Shown piece by piece: positions 8,722 through 15,641 of a stretch of 64,000 nt of DNA; within the stretch, counting starts at the first letter, position 1, and the number at the start of each line of letters is the position of its first letter. Below the pieces are notes generated by a model, which did not search any database, was not told the DNA's origin, and saw only the letters and a program-made list of their open reading frames with translations. Where the stretch lies: contig CAYUVK010000006.1 in NCBI GenBank assembly GCA_964448105.1, forward strand, positions 23,428-87,427, written 5' to 3'. The position numbers and the translations under genes are program-made. Source of the stretch: CAVQBP01 sp964448105 (GTDB lineage Bacteria > Bacteroidota > Ignavibacteria > Ignavibacteriales > Ignavibacteriaceae).

Positions 8722-9295
8722 CATCTTCAATTAAATAATTATCACTAAAATAATCCCTTTTCATATCAGAATGAAAGCAGATGAAATTACTTTTCCCACC
8801 AAACCATTCAATTACTATATCTCTGCTCAATCTTGTTTCATTATTTCCAGCTAATATTTTATATGAACTGAACTTATAATTTCTTAGGTCTCCTACAATA
8901 TTATGGTGAACAGGATTGGCATGTATATAATATACAGCTGAATAAAAATAATTTTCATTATCTATAATCTTCCTCTTAAAGCCCCTTTGGAAAAGATTCC
9001 CCCTTCTTTTTTCTTGTATGTTAATTGACATCGAATACGAAATAAAGAACTTTCTGAATCTTTCACTCACAATCGCAGGTTGATTGTTTTTTACTCTTAC
9101 AAGTAGGTGAAAGTGATTAGGAAGTAAGCAGTAAGCAAATGTCTCTAAAGAATCCGAAAGATATTTATAATACTGTCGAAGAAAATAGTAATAATTATCT
9201 TCATTAAAGAAAATCTTTTCATTACCGTTACCACGGTTATATATATGGTATACTTTATCTTTGTACAAAGGTATGTAATAATTTATTTTTTTCAT
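8699..9295 (-). mobile_element. REP-associated tyrosine transposase (RAYT, IS200-like Y1 family)
   Basis: About 198 residues from the Met at 9295 (MKKINYYIPLYKDK); the frame is open to 9319 but the extra codons lie in the flanking repeat. It has the HUH metal site His-Phe-His in LLPNHFHLLVRV and the catalytic tyrosine segment VYYIHANPVHHNIVGDLRNY, followed by SSYKILAG, all classic for transposase_17/RAYT proteins. These are single-strand DNA transposases that mobilise REP palindromes. Palindromic repeats flank the gene on both sides (8653-8721, 9308-9376). It sits inside what was a restriction-modification gene. Confidence 0.88.
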
Positions 9296-9307
9296 TATTA
9301 ATCTGCC

Positions 9308-9376
9308 AAAAGATGACATCTTTCAAGTTGTTACCAAGGTATTCGAAAAGATGTCATCTTTTCTTTTCCCCAACTC
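9308..9376. repeat. right palindromic repeat flanking the RAYT gene
   Basis: Imperfect direct copy of 8653-8721. The hairpin is nearly perfect here: AAGATGACATCTTTC at about 9310-9324 pairs with GAAAAGATGTCATCTT at 9345-9360, leaving a loop of about 20 bases, then TTCTTTTCCCCAACT. Read together with the other copy this defines the element ends. Confidence 0.75.
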
Positions 9377-9470
9377 TTCTTTTATCATCACTTCTTTCGA
9401 AGAGTTCGACAAGTTCAGTTATTCTGTTAGGAACAGACATTAAGCCCCGCTTTCTGTAATCAGTTTTCAT
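9354..9470 (-). pseudogene. 38-codon stub, possible upstream part of the broken restriction-modification gene
   Basis: Open frame MKTDYRKRGLMSVPNRITEL then VELFERSDDKRRVGEKKR, ending in the right RAYT repeat. The segment PNRITELVELFE could correspond to the coiled region that normally lies just before the LQRQIDATDKQID tail seen at 8523-8663 in Eco57I-like enzymes. The last residues (VGEKKR) resemble the transposase C-terminus (VGERKR) because both are encoded by the repeat. Weak evidence for a real protein; most likely debris. Confidence 0.35.
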
Positions 9471-9862
9471 TGCAAATTATCTGTTTAGAGAAATTAAATC
9501 AAATGGTAATATAAAAATTATTAAAATACATAATTGGTATTCTGTATACTATTGATTTTCCCCATGGTATGTATATTTCCACTTTGGAGGAAGAAGGTAA
9601 CATTTTCCATGGAAAAGCTGGTTGCCTTTTAGTAAAAATAAACCCAGATTTGTCATTAGAAAATAAGAGATAATTAGCAAAACGATGAATTTTTGCTACT
9701 TACAAAATAATATTGTTATCAAAAATTGTATGTTTTAATTACAGTGCTCCATAAAGCCTGTAACGAGTCTAACTTATTCTATTCAAATAAGTTATCTAAT
9801 GTTTTTTCTAATGACGGCCATTAGAAATTTTCCCTAATGACAAATTTGGGATAAAATAATTT
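9471..9862. other. gene-free region
   Basis: 392 bp with no convincing coding capacity. It has a short inverted repeat TCTAATG-ACGGC-CATTAGA at 9807-9825, and TCCATGG/CCCATGG words near 9560-9620. No promoter, tRNA or terminator could be supported. Confidence 0.4.
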
Positions 9863-10078
9863 ATGATTATGAATTTAAAAGATTTTGAAAAACAAATCCC
9901 TTCTGAAATTCTTAAAAGAGGTTACAGCTATTTTAACAATAAGCATATTATTTCTTTAGAGGAGGAGGAGTCGGGCATCTGGTTTGCTCAAGTTGAAGGA
10001 AATGAAAATTATAATGTAACCGAAAAAAGAAAAAGTCAAGCAAGCAGGTATTCAAGTCATATGAACAAAACCAAATGA
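9863..10078 (+). pseudogene. truncated SWIM zinc-finger protein, N-terminal fragment
   Basis: The first 53 or so residues (MNLKDFEKQIPSEILKRGYS... through SGIWFAQVEGNENYNVT) match the start of SWIM zinc-finger family proteins, where the phrase ILKRGYxYF...V.FA.VEGxENYxV is well conserved. A full protein would continue for several hundred residues. Here homology ends at about 10020 and the DNA continues as a fragment of an IS1182-like transposase in another frame, so the gene is truncated by a mobile-element insertion or a deletion. A start at the second Met (9869) is as likely. Confidence 0.75.
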
Positions 10079-10140
10079 TTTTTCTGCCGCCATCATTGGA
10101 AGAGCTAATAGAAGAAAACCATATGGTAAGAGTAAATTAA
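10030..10140 (+). pseudogene. IS1182-family transposase N-terminal fragment
   Basis: In the frame with codons at 10021, 10024 and so on, the DNA reads SSKQVFKSYEQNQMIFLPPS then LEELIEENHMVRVN and a TAA at 10138-10140. The order Y-x-Q-x-Q-x2-x-LPPSL-x-ELI-x-ENHxVRVxN is the hallmark N-terminus of IS1182-type transposases. Only about 35 residues remain; the catalytic DDE part is missing. It directly joins the truncated SWIM gene, showing that a transposon insertion followed by loss of most of the transposon shaped this site. Confidence 0.75.
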
Positions 10141-10173
10141 ACTGATTTTAATTTGAATAATTTGAATAAAATA

Positions 10174-13158
10174 TCATAGAGAATTAAGATTTAAACTTTT
10201 TATCAGTTCATTTGCAACATTCGAACTTTCAAGCCTCATTATACTTTCTTCAGAATTCCCAAAACTCAGAAGATTTATGCTTCCATACCAGGCAATCCGT
10301 CGATCAATTATTGCAAATTTCTGATGTATGTTTGATTTCAATAATAAATTGATACCCTCATTTTTCAAACCATCCAAAGTATGGTACACAATTAATCTAT
10401 TCCCTTCCCTATAATCTTCATAAGGCTTTGTCATAATATTTATTTTAACATTTTTGATTATGGCTTTATTAAAATATTGATACATTTGTTCAACACGTCT
10501 TCTTGTAATAAACGGACTAATTATAAAGATTTCCCTTTGAGCATTTATTAAATCGTTGTTATAAACCGGTAAAAAGCTATTTTTATCAAAAATAAAATTA
10601 GCAGTTTCAACTGTCCCGTCTGGCAGGACTTCACCTTTTATTTTATATCCAAGCGAAGCGTAACCATTAAGCCTCTTGTTGTACATTTTCTCAAGCATCC
10701 TTATATGAATATCTATGTAATCATAAACTTGAACTTCTTTTTTATTTTCATGCAGCCTGTGAAGCCTTCCAATATATTGCTGTAAAGTACCTTTCCATGA
10801 TATTGGTAATGTCAGAAACAGAGTATCAAGCCTTGGTTCGTCAAATCCTTCTCCGATATATTTGCCGGTTGCAACCAAAGTTAATTGCTTATTCAAAGAA
10901 ACATCGGATATTCTTTTTAGAGTTTCTTTGGTTTTCTTTGCTCCGATTTTACCAGTTAAGGTTATTACATCCGGAATTTTTTCGTTTAACTTTTTCACAA
11001 GCATTTCCACATGGTCGGTTCTTTCAGTTAATACCAGAGAATTTCTACCGCTTTCGTAATTTTTAATAATATCACTAACTATAAGTTGATTTCTCATTTC
11101 ATCAACTGTTAATTCTGAATAAATTTCTTGAATTGTAAATTGTTTTGCTCCTGATTGGACTTCTTTATCAATTGGAATATTAAAACCTGTAAATTTTGGG
11201 ATAACATAATGTTCAAATGGTCTTTTTTCTGCTTGTATCTTTGCGTCGACTTTGAATCTTACCTGTCCGCAATGCATAAAAATAATTGGATGATGTCCAT
11301 CTGATCTTGTAGGTGTTGCTGTTAATCCGTAAACATATTTTGCATCAGCATTTTTAAGGACTTGTTCAAAACTGAAGGCAGGAATATGATGACATTCATC
11401 TACAATTATCATCCCATAATTATTGATGCCATCTAAAATACTTTTTCCTTTGTTTAAAGATTGCATGATTGCAACATCAATGATACCAGTTAAATTCTCT
11501 TTGCCTCCTCCAATTTGTCCTATTAGCGATTGTCGATTTTGTCTATTTCGTTTTTTCTTAATTTCAGGTAATTCTTCTTCTATATTTAAAAACTCAGATA
11601 ATCTTGATATCCATTGTGAAAGTAATTGTTTTCTATGAACTATTACAAGTGTATTTATTTTTCTTTCAGAAATTAATTTAGCTGCAATTACAGTTTTACC
11701 AAATGCTGTGGCAGCGGCTAATACGCCATTTTCATATTTTAATAATTTATTTACTGCAGATAACTGTTCATCTCTTAATACTCCTTTAAACACAACATTT
11801 ATATTTCTACCATGATTGGTTTTATCAACTTCTTTAATCTCAATATTAAATTTATCTAATATAATGTAAATATCTTCTTCACACCCTCTCGGCAAACAAA
11901 GAAATTCTTCCGTTTCATCAGAACATGATATAATTCTTGGCTTATTATATGTTGGCATTCGCATTGCCTGGGCTTTATAAAATTCAGGATTCTTAAATGC
12001 AGCTAACCGTTTTAAAACATTCAATGCCTTTTGAGAAATACCTTCTTTGAAAATATATATCATATTTGCTTTTATAAGCTCTATATTTTGGGGAAAGTCA
12101 TCCCTAGTTAGCTGTGGCGTTTTGATTCTCTCCCATGGTTTTTGATTTTCTTCGGTATCTTTTCTTAATACTCCTAATTCATTCCCGTTTGCTGCAGAAA
12201 GTCTTACAATGATAGATTCAACTTTGTCTTCTGACAACTTCTTTATGTAACTCAAAAATTCCCATTGATCAGTATAAGGTTCATATTGTTCATTAATAAA
12301 AACACTATTGTCTTTCTTTCTTGATTCTTTCTGCAAAGGAAGTGCAATCAAATTCCCGAAACCTCCTTTTGGCATTAAATCTTGATTGGGAAAAAATCTA
12401 TCATAAGATTTGAATTTGATTTCGTGCCTTCTATTCATTGAATAGGTTAATAAAGATGTTCCGAATTTCCTTGCTAATGAAGCAGGTATACTCTTCTCAA
12501 AGAAGAACCAAACGTGAGCACCATTTCCCGAACGGGAACGTTCTACTGCAAAAGGGAGATCAAAATCTATACATATATTTCTTAATACAAAAATATCTTT
12601 TTTCCATTCTTCATTATCAAAATCGATTGCTAAAAAGTAGCAAGTTTCATCAATACACATAGGGTATATTCCTGCAACAACATTTCCTTTAAGATGCTCT
12701 TCAATTACTTTTTCAGTTAAAGGTTCAAAAGCTTTATTATTGCACTCGAAGCATTTTATTTTCGGCTTGTTGCATATTCCTGGCTTCCACTCGTTAAAAC
12801 AAACAGGTGAATAACCTGACTTACCATTTTTATTCTGCCATCTTTTAGTAAACACATCATCTCGTCCTTTAAAGAGAGACATAAAAAGTTTTATCTTTTC
12901 CCCGGGTTTACTGTATCGATTTATTGATTTTCTAGAAAGTTCATGGGTTGGTTGAGCTGAAATATCTGGACAAATTTCTTCCTTATCATTAACAGAAATA
13001 TCCGGTAATTCTAATTCATTTAAAGTTTCCTTTGAATAATTGAGAATGTCAAGCTTTTCTTTTAGTATTTTATTTTCAGCTTTTAATTTATCATTCTCAA
13101 TAAGTAGTGCCTGGTATTTATTTAAGAGGGATAAATTTTTTACCTGATCATCAGTCAT
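10174..13158 (-). CDS. TOTE-type primase-helicase-PLD nuclease protein
   Basis: 994 residues in three parts. Residues 12-42 are a coiled coil. A small zinc knuckle (Cys120, Cys129, Cys136, Cys139) precedes an archaeo-eukaryotic primase-like domain with catalytic Asp179-x-Asp181 (LAIDFD) and a conserved His215 in SGNGAHVWFF, the arrangement called the TOTE conflict-system primase. A superfamily-2 helicase follows: Walker A FGKT ending at Thr489, DECH box at 587-590, ATPTRSDG, and a late QYIGRLHR motif VI. The C-terminus is a phospholipase-D-like nuclease with HQK at 945-947 and a GSINLLS segment. Known family context is anti-phage or plasmid conflict. It follows the MntA-HepT pair on the same strand with a 79 bp gap. 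Confidence 0.88.
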   Translation of the reverse strand: MTDDQVKNLSLLNKYQALLIENDKLKAENKILKEKLDILNYSKETLNELELPDISVNDKEEICPDISAQPTHELSRKSINRYSKPGEKIKLFMSLFKGRDDVFTKRWQNKNGKSGYSPVCFNEWKPGICNKPKIKCFECNNKAFEPLTEKVIEEHLKGNVVAGIYPMCIDETCYFLAIDFDNEEWKKDIFVLRNICIDFDLPFAVERSRSGNGAHVWFFFEKSIPASLARKFGTSLLTYSMNRRHEIKFKSYDRFFPNQDLMPKGGFGNLIALPLQKESRKKDNSVFINEQYEPYTDQWEFLSYIKKLSEDKVESIIVRLSAANGNELGVLRKDTEENQKPWERIKTPQLTRDDFPQNIELIKANMIYIFKEGISQKALNVLKRLAAFKNPEFYKAQAMRMPTYNKPRIISCSDETEEFLCLPRGCEEDIYIILDKFNIEIKEVDKTNHGRNINVVFKGVLRDEQLSAVNKLLKYENGVLAAATAFGKTVIAAKLISERKINTLVIVHRKQLLSQWISRLSEFLNIEEELPEIKKKRNRQNRQSLIGQIGGGKENLTGIIDVAIMQSLNKGKSILDGINNYGMIIVDECHHIPAFSFEQVLKNADAKYVYGLTATPTRSDGHHPIIFMHCGQVRFKVDAKIQAEKRPFEHYVIPKFTGFNIPIDKEVQSGAKQFTIQEIYSELTVDEMRNQLIVSDIIKNYESGRNSLVLTERTDHVEMLVKKLNEKIPDVITLTGKIGAKKTKETLKRISDVSLNKQLTLVATGKYIGEGFDEPRLDTLFLTLPISWKGTLQQYIGRLHRLHENKKEVQVYDYIDIHIRMLEKMYNKRLNGYASLGYKIKGEVLPDGTVETANFIFDKNSFLPVYNNDLINAQREIFIISPFITRRRVEQMYQYFNKAIIKNVKINIMTKPYEDYREGNRLIVYHTLDGLKNEGINLLLKSNIHQKFAIIDRRIAWYGSINLLSFGNSEESIMRLESSNVANELIKSLNLNSL

Positions 13159-13237
13159 TTCATTTTACTCATCCGTTAAACTTCATTGTAAGATTTATTA
13201 AATTTTAGAAATTCATTCCGAAAAGCTTTTGATAATC

Positions 13238-13600
13238 CTATTCATTAGAAGTTGAACTAGTATAAATGGATTTGATATTTTTTAATTGATCAATCAGTTT
13301 GTCTAAATCATCTTCAATTATAGCCCAGACTATTTTATAATCAATACCAAAATAATCATGAATAATGCGATTTCTAAATCCCCTAATTCTTTCCCATTCA
13401 ACATTAGGATTATTTTGCCTGAATTTAGGATCAATTCTATTAGCGGCTTCTCCTATTATTTCAAAATTTCTTACAACTGCATCCATTGTTTTTTCATCTT
13501 TTTGAAACGAATCAAAATTTAATTCGCTTGTATAGCTTTTGATTTTCATAGCTGATTCAATCATATCTTCAAGCAATAAAAGTATATCTCGCTTAGACAT
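13238..13600 (-). CDS. hepT: HepT-like HEPN toxin
   Basis: 120 residues, all-alpha. It carries the HEPN active-site signature R-x4-H as Arg76-Asn-Arg-Ile-Ile-His81, followed by DYFGIDYKIVW, matching DUF86/HepT proteins. In known HEPN/MNT systems the HEPN subunit is an RNase or an AMPylation target silenced by the MNT partner. Its start overlaps the end of the MntA gene by 8 bp, a normal arrangement for translational coupling. Confident family call; target unknown. Confidence 0.92.
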   Translation of the reverse strand: MSKRDILLLLEDMIESAMKIKSYTSELNFDSFQKDEKTMDAVVRNFEIIGEAANRIDPKFRQNNPNVEWERIRGFRNRIIHDYFGIDYKIVWAIIEDDLDKLIDQLKNIKSIYTSSTSNE

Positions 13601-13883
13601 AAATTAGATCCGATTTAATTACTTTATAATACCTTTCCTTTATTCCATTTCTTGAAACTAAATCAACTTTAAATCCTATAAGATTTTCAATTTCTTCTGC
13701 AAGATCAATAAATTGGATTCCAATTTTGTCTTTGAACTCAACCATTATATCCAAATCGCTTCCATCCTCTTGTTCATTTCTTGCATAAGAACCAAAGATA
13801 GCGATTGATTTAATAGGATATTTAGAAAATAATTGTTTCTTATGAGTATTCAATATAAACTCTATTTCTTTAAGAGTTTTCAT
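13593..13883 (-). CDS. mntA: MntA-like minimal nucleotidyltransferase antitoxin
   Basis: 96 residues with the nucleotidyltransferase signature Gly31-Ser32-x10-Asp43-x-Asp45 (IFGSYARNEQEDGSDLDIMV) and a later Val-Asp-Leu strand for the third acidic residue. This is the MNT partner of HEPN/MNT toxin-antitoxin modules; relatives inactivate HepT by attaching AMP groups to a tyrosine near its active site. It is upstream of and overlaps hepT. First gene of a probable three-gene transcription unit with the TOTE protein. Confidence 0.92.
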   Translation of the reverse strand: MKTLKEIEFILNTHKKQLFSKYPIKSIAIFGSYARNEQEDGSDLDIMVEFKDKIGIQFIDLAEEIENLIGFKVDLVSRNGIKERYYKVIKSDLIYV

Positions 13884-14083
13884 AGCTTTTGATGGTTTGT
13901 TACTAAATTACTAATATGATTATCAGGCTAAATAGGAGTATAAACACAAAAATATTTAAATTAATTTTACTTTAATAATTTACAATTTAGAGAGTCATTT
14001 AACAAACCTATTTTCCTTATAACAGTGGGACGGAATAAATATAAAGTTAATAAAACAATTTAATCACATTAATAAATAAAAAG

Positions 14084-14119
14084 TCATTCCCACATTACGG
14101 AAACTGTTTGCGGGAATGA
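14084..14119 (-). terminator. inverted repeat at the 3' end of the Cus operon
   Basis: TCATTCCC at 14084-14091 pairs with GGGAATGA at 14112-14119 around a 20-base loop. It lies 25 bp beyond the stop of the last minus-strand gene (14144). The GTCATTCCC word is common in dispersed intergenic repeats, so it may be a repeat that doubles as a weak terminator; no strong T run follows. Confidence 0.4.
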
Positions 14120-14143
14120 TCTTACCATATTGAGGGATACTAT

Positions 14144-14551
14144 TTAATTTTGTCTTCTTCCCATCATCATACCTTGGTGCATCATTCCATTCCCGTTCAT
14201 CATATTCTGCATCCAGCCCCACATCTGCGGATAATTATTCATCATGTTATACATGTAATTGGTTAGACTTGAATCACGATTTGCTTTTGAGAACATTCCA
14301 TTCATCATCATATGACGGGTATTCCGGTTATTCATCATCCACCCGATCATATTGTTCATTGCACTTGAATTGTCGGCCATGTGATTCATGAAATTCTGCA
14401 TCATCTGCGGATTGTTGATAATTGTAGTAATTGCTTCGTCCTGGTTTTCTTTATTTTGAAGCATCTGCTTAATTGAGTTGCCTTGGGCAAAAAGTAATGA
14501 AAAACCGAATACTACAACAACCAAAACAGGTATTAAAACTTTTAATTTCAT
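14144..14551 (-). CDS. secreted methionine-rich protein
   Basis: 135 residues with an N-terminal signal peptide (about 1-22, ending LLFAQG). The mature part is packed with Met and Asn: MMQNFMNHM, MNNMIGWMMNN, RHMMMNGMF, MMNGNGMMHQGMMMGRRQN. Met-rich, His-containing segments of this kind bind Cu(I) or Ag(I) in periplasmic proteins. It is the last gene on the strand carrying the Cus efflux operon. I do not recognise a named family. Role as a periplasmic copper/silver sponge is inferred from composition and neighbourhood. Confidence 0.7.
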   Translation of the reverse strand: MKLKVLIPVLVVVVFGFSLLFAQGNSIKQMLQNKENQDEAITTIINNPQMMQNFMNHMADNSSAMNNMIGWMMNNRNTRHMMMNGMFSKANRDSSLTNYMYNMMNNYPQMWGWMQNMMNGNGMMHQGMMMGRRQN

Positions 14552-14711
14552 TTTATCATTCTCCTTTCAATTAGGATCTTATTGACTTAATTCTTACGTA
14601 ACAAATTTATACTTCCTGATAACATATTGCGTTATATAATTCTAATTTTCTTTTATATATTTTTAATGATCATTCTTAACTATACTATGCCTTAAAGGGT
14701 TTAATGCCTAT

Positions 14712-14810
14712 TTATTTACAGCAATCTTTTCCTTCACTTGTTTTCATAAATTTTTTATAACCGGCAATAACTACCAAGCCAATAAAAACAAAACCTACAA
14801 CTAGTTCCAT
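14712..14810 (-). CDS. FeoB-associated Cys-rich-type 32-residue membrane peptide
   Basis: 32 codons starting at an ATG preceded by AGGAG: one hydrophobic helix (MELVVGFVFIGLVVIAGYKK) followed by a short charged tail ending KDCCK. A single helix with a GYKKF motif and terminal double cysteine matches the small FeoB-associated Cys-rich membrane proteins. No feoB is present; it sits between two copper-binding small proteins, so the cysteines may serve metal handling here (inference). Too short for routine gene finders. Confidence 0.65.
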   Translation of the reverse strand: MELVVGFVFIGLVVIAGYKKFMKTSEGKDCCK

Positions 14811-14873
14811 ATTTTCTCCTTTATTAAAAATAATTTGCCGTATCTTTTAGATAATCACATATATTAAAGAGAA

Positions 14874-15275
14874 TTACTTTAAACCTTTTACTTTGAAGCC
14901 GCTTTTCAAAAGTATTTCTTTTGCTCTTTTAAGTGATACTTCTTTCAAAGTCATTCCGCAAAGCGGGCACTTACCCGGTTTATCTGAAATTACATTATAA
15001 TCCATTACATCCTGGTATACTTTCCCGTCTTTATTTTCATCAATTGCTTTTAAATCAATTACACCCTCTCTAACGATAGAGTCTTTAACATTTTTTGTTG
15101 TATCTATATTCATAACTTTGTTAGAATCACTTTCCATATTCATTTTATGTTCCATCATTTTCATAGTTTTATGATTCATTGAGCTATCCATTTTTTCTTG
15201 TGCTAATGAAAGAACTGCAAAGCTGAATGTAAACACAAAAACTAAAAGAAAAGTTTTGCTTATATTATTGAACAT
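14874..15275 (-). CDS. secreted heavy-metal-binding protein with CPLCGM motif
   Basis: 133 residues. Signal peptide (about 1-25), a Met/His/Lys-rich linker (MDSSMNHKTMKMMEHKMNME), then a C-terminal domain with DENKDGKVYQDVMDYNVISD and KPGKCPLCGMTLKEV. Cys-Pro-x-Cys-Gly-Met is the metal site of heavy-metal-binding (HMBD/YHS-like) domains. The same C-terminal domain, nearly residue for residue, ends the CusB adaptor encoded at 19039-20601, so one arose from the other by duplication. Probably a soluble periplasmic donor to the efflux pump (inference). Confidence 0.78.
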   Translation of the reverse strand: MFNNISKTFLLVFVFTFSFAVLSLAQEKMDSSMNHKTMKMMEHKMNMESDSNKVMNIDTTKNVKDSIVREGVIDLKAIDENKDGKVYQDVMDYNVISDKPGKCPLCGMTLKEVSLKRAKEILLKSGFKVKGLK

Positions 15276-15298
15276 TTTATACCTCCTTGTATTAATTT

Positions 15299-15640
15299 TT
15301 ATAAATTCTGAAAATCATTTGTTTCTCCAGTTTTAATACGCACAGCTTTTTCAACAGGAGAAATAAAAATCCACCCATCGCCGCTTTTACCTGTATGTGC
15401 ATATTTCGAAATAACATCAACTAATTTGTCACTTTCTTCGTTATTGCAAACCAATTCTATCTTAACCACTTTGGTATATTTTTGAACATACTCAATAGAA
15501 AAGCTAAAAGCTTCAGGATCCGCCCACTCAGCAAGTGCGTTAGCATCAAGTAGAGTCATTCCCTTTACACCTGCTTCTTCTAATTTTTCAATTACGATAT
15601 CGGCTTTTTCATGCCGAATGTAAGCAATTATTTTTTTCAT
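15299..15640 (-). CDS. PII-like small signalling protein linked to metal efflux
   Basis: 113 residues from the Met at 15640 (MKKIIAYIRHEKADIVIEKL); the longer frame to 15673 runs into the end of cusA. The fold signature is that of PII/DUF3240-type proteins: beta-alpha-beta start, EEAGVKGMTLLDA, VVKIELVCNN, ISKYAHTGKSGDGWIFISPVE and a final VRIKTGE strand. The HTGKxGDGxIF motif is diagnostic of the PII core. The start codon overlaps just upstream of the cusA stop, so it is co-translated with the pump. Members in this setting are thought to sense small molecules or metals; ligand unknown. Confidence 0.82.
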   Translation of the reverse strand: MKKIIAYIRHEKADIVIEKLEEAGVKGMTLLDANALAEWADPEAFSFSIEYVQKYTKVVKIELVCNNEESDKLVDVISKYAHTGKSGDGWIFISPVEKAVRIKTGETNDFQNL

Positions 15641-15641
15641 A

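Noticed and set aside
10797..12662. Four plus-strand open frames inside the TOTE gene
   Set aside because: Antisense shadows of the real 994-residue gene.
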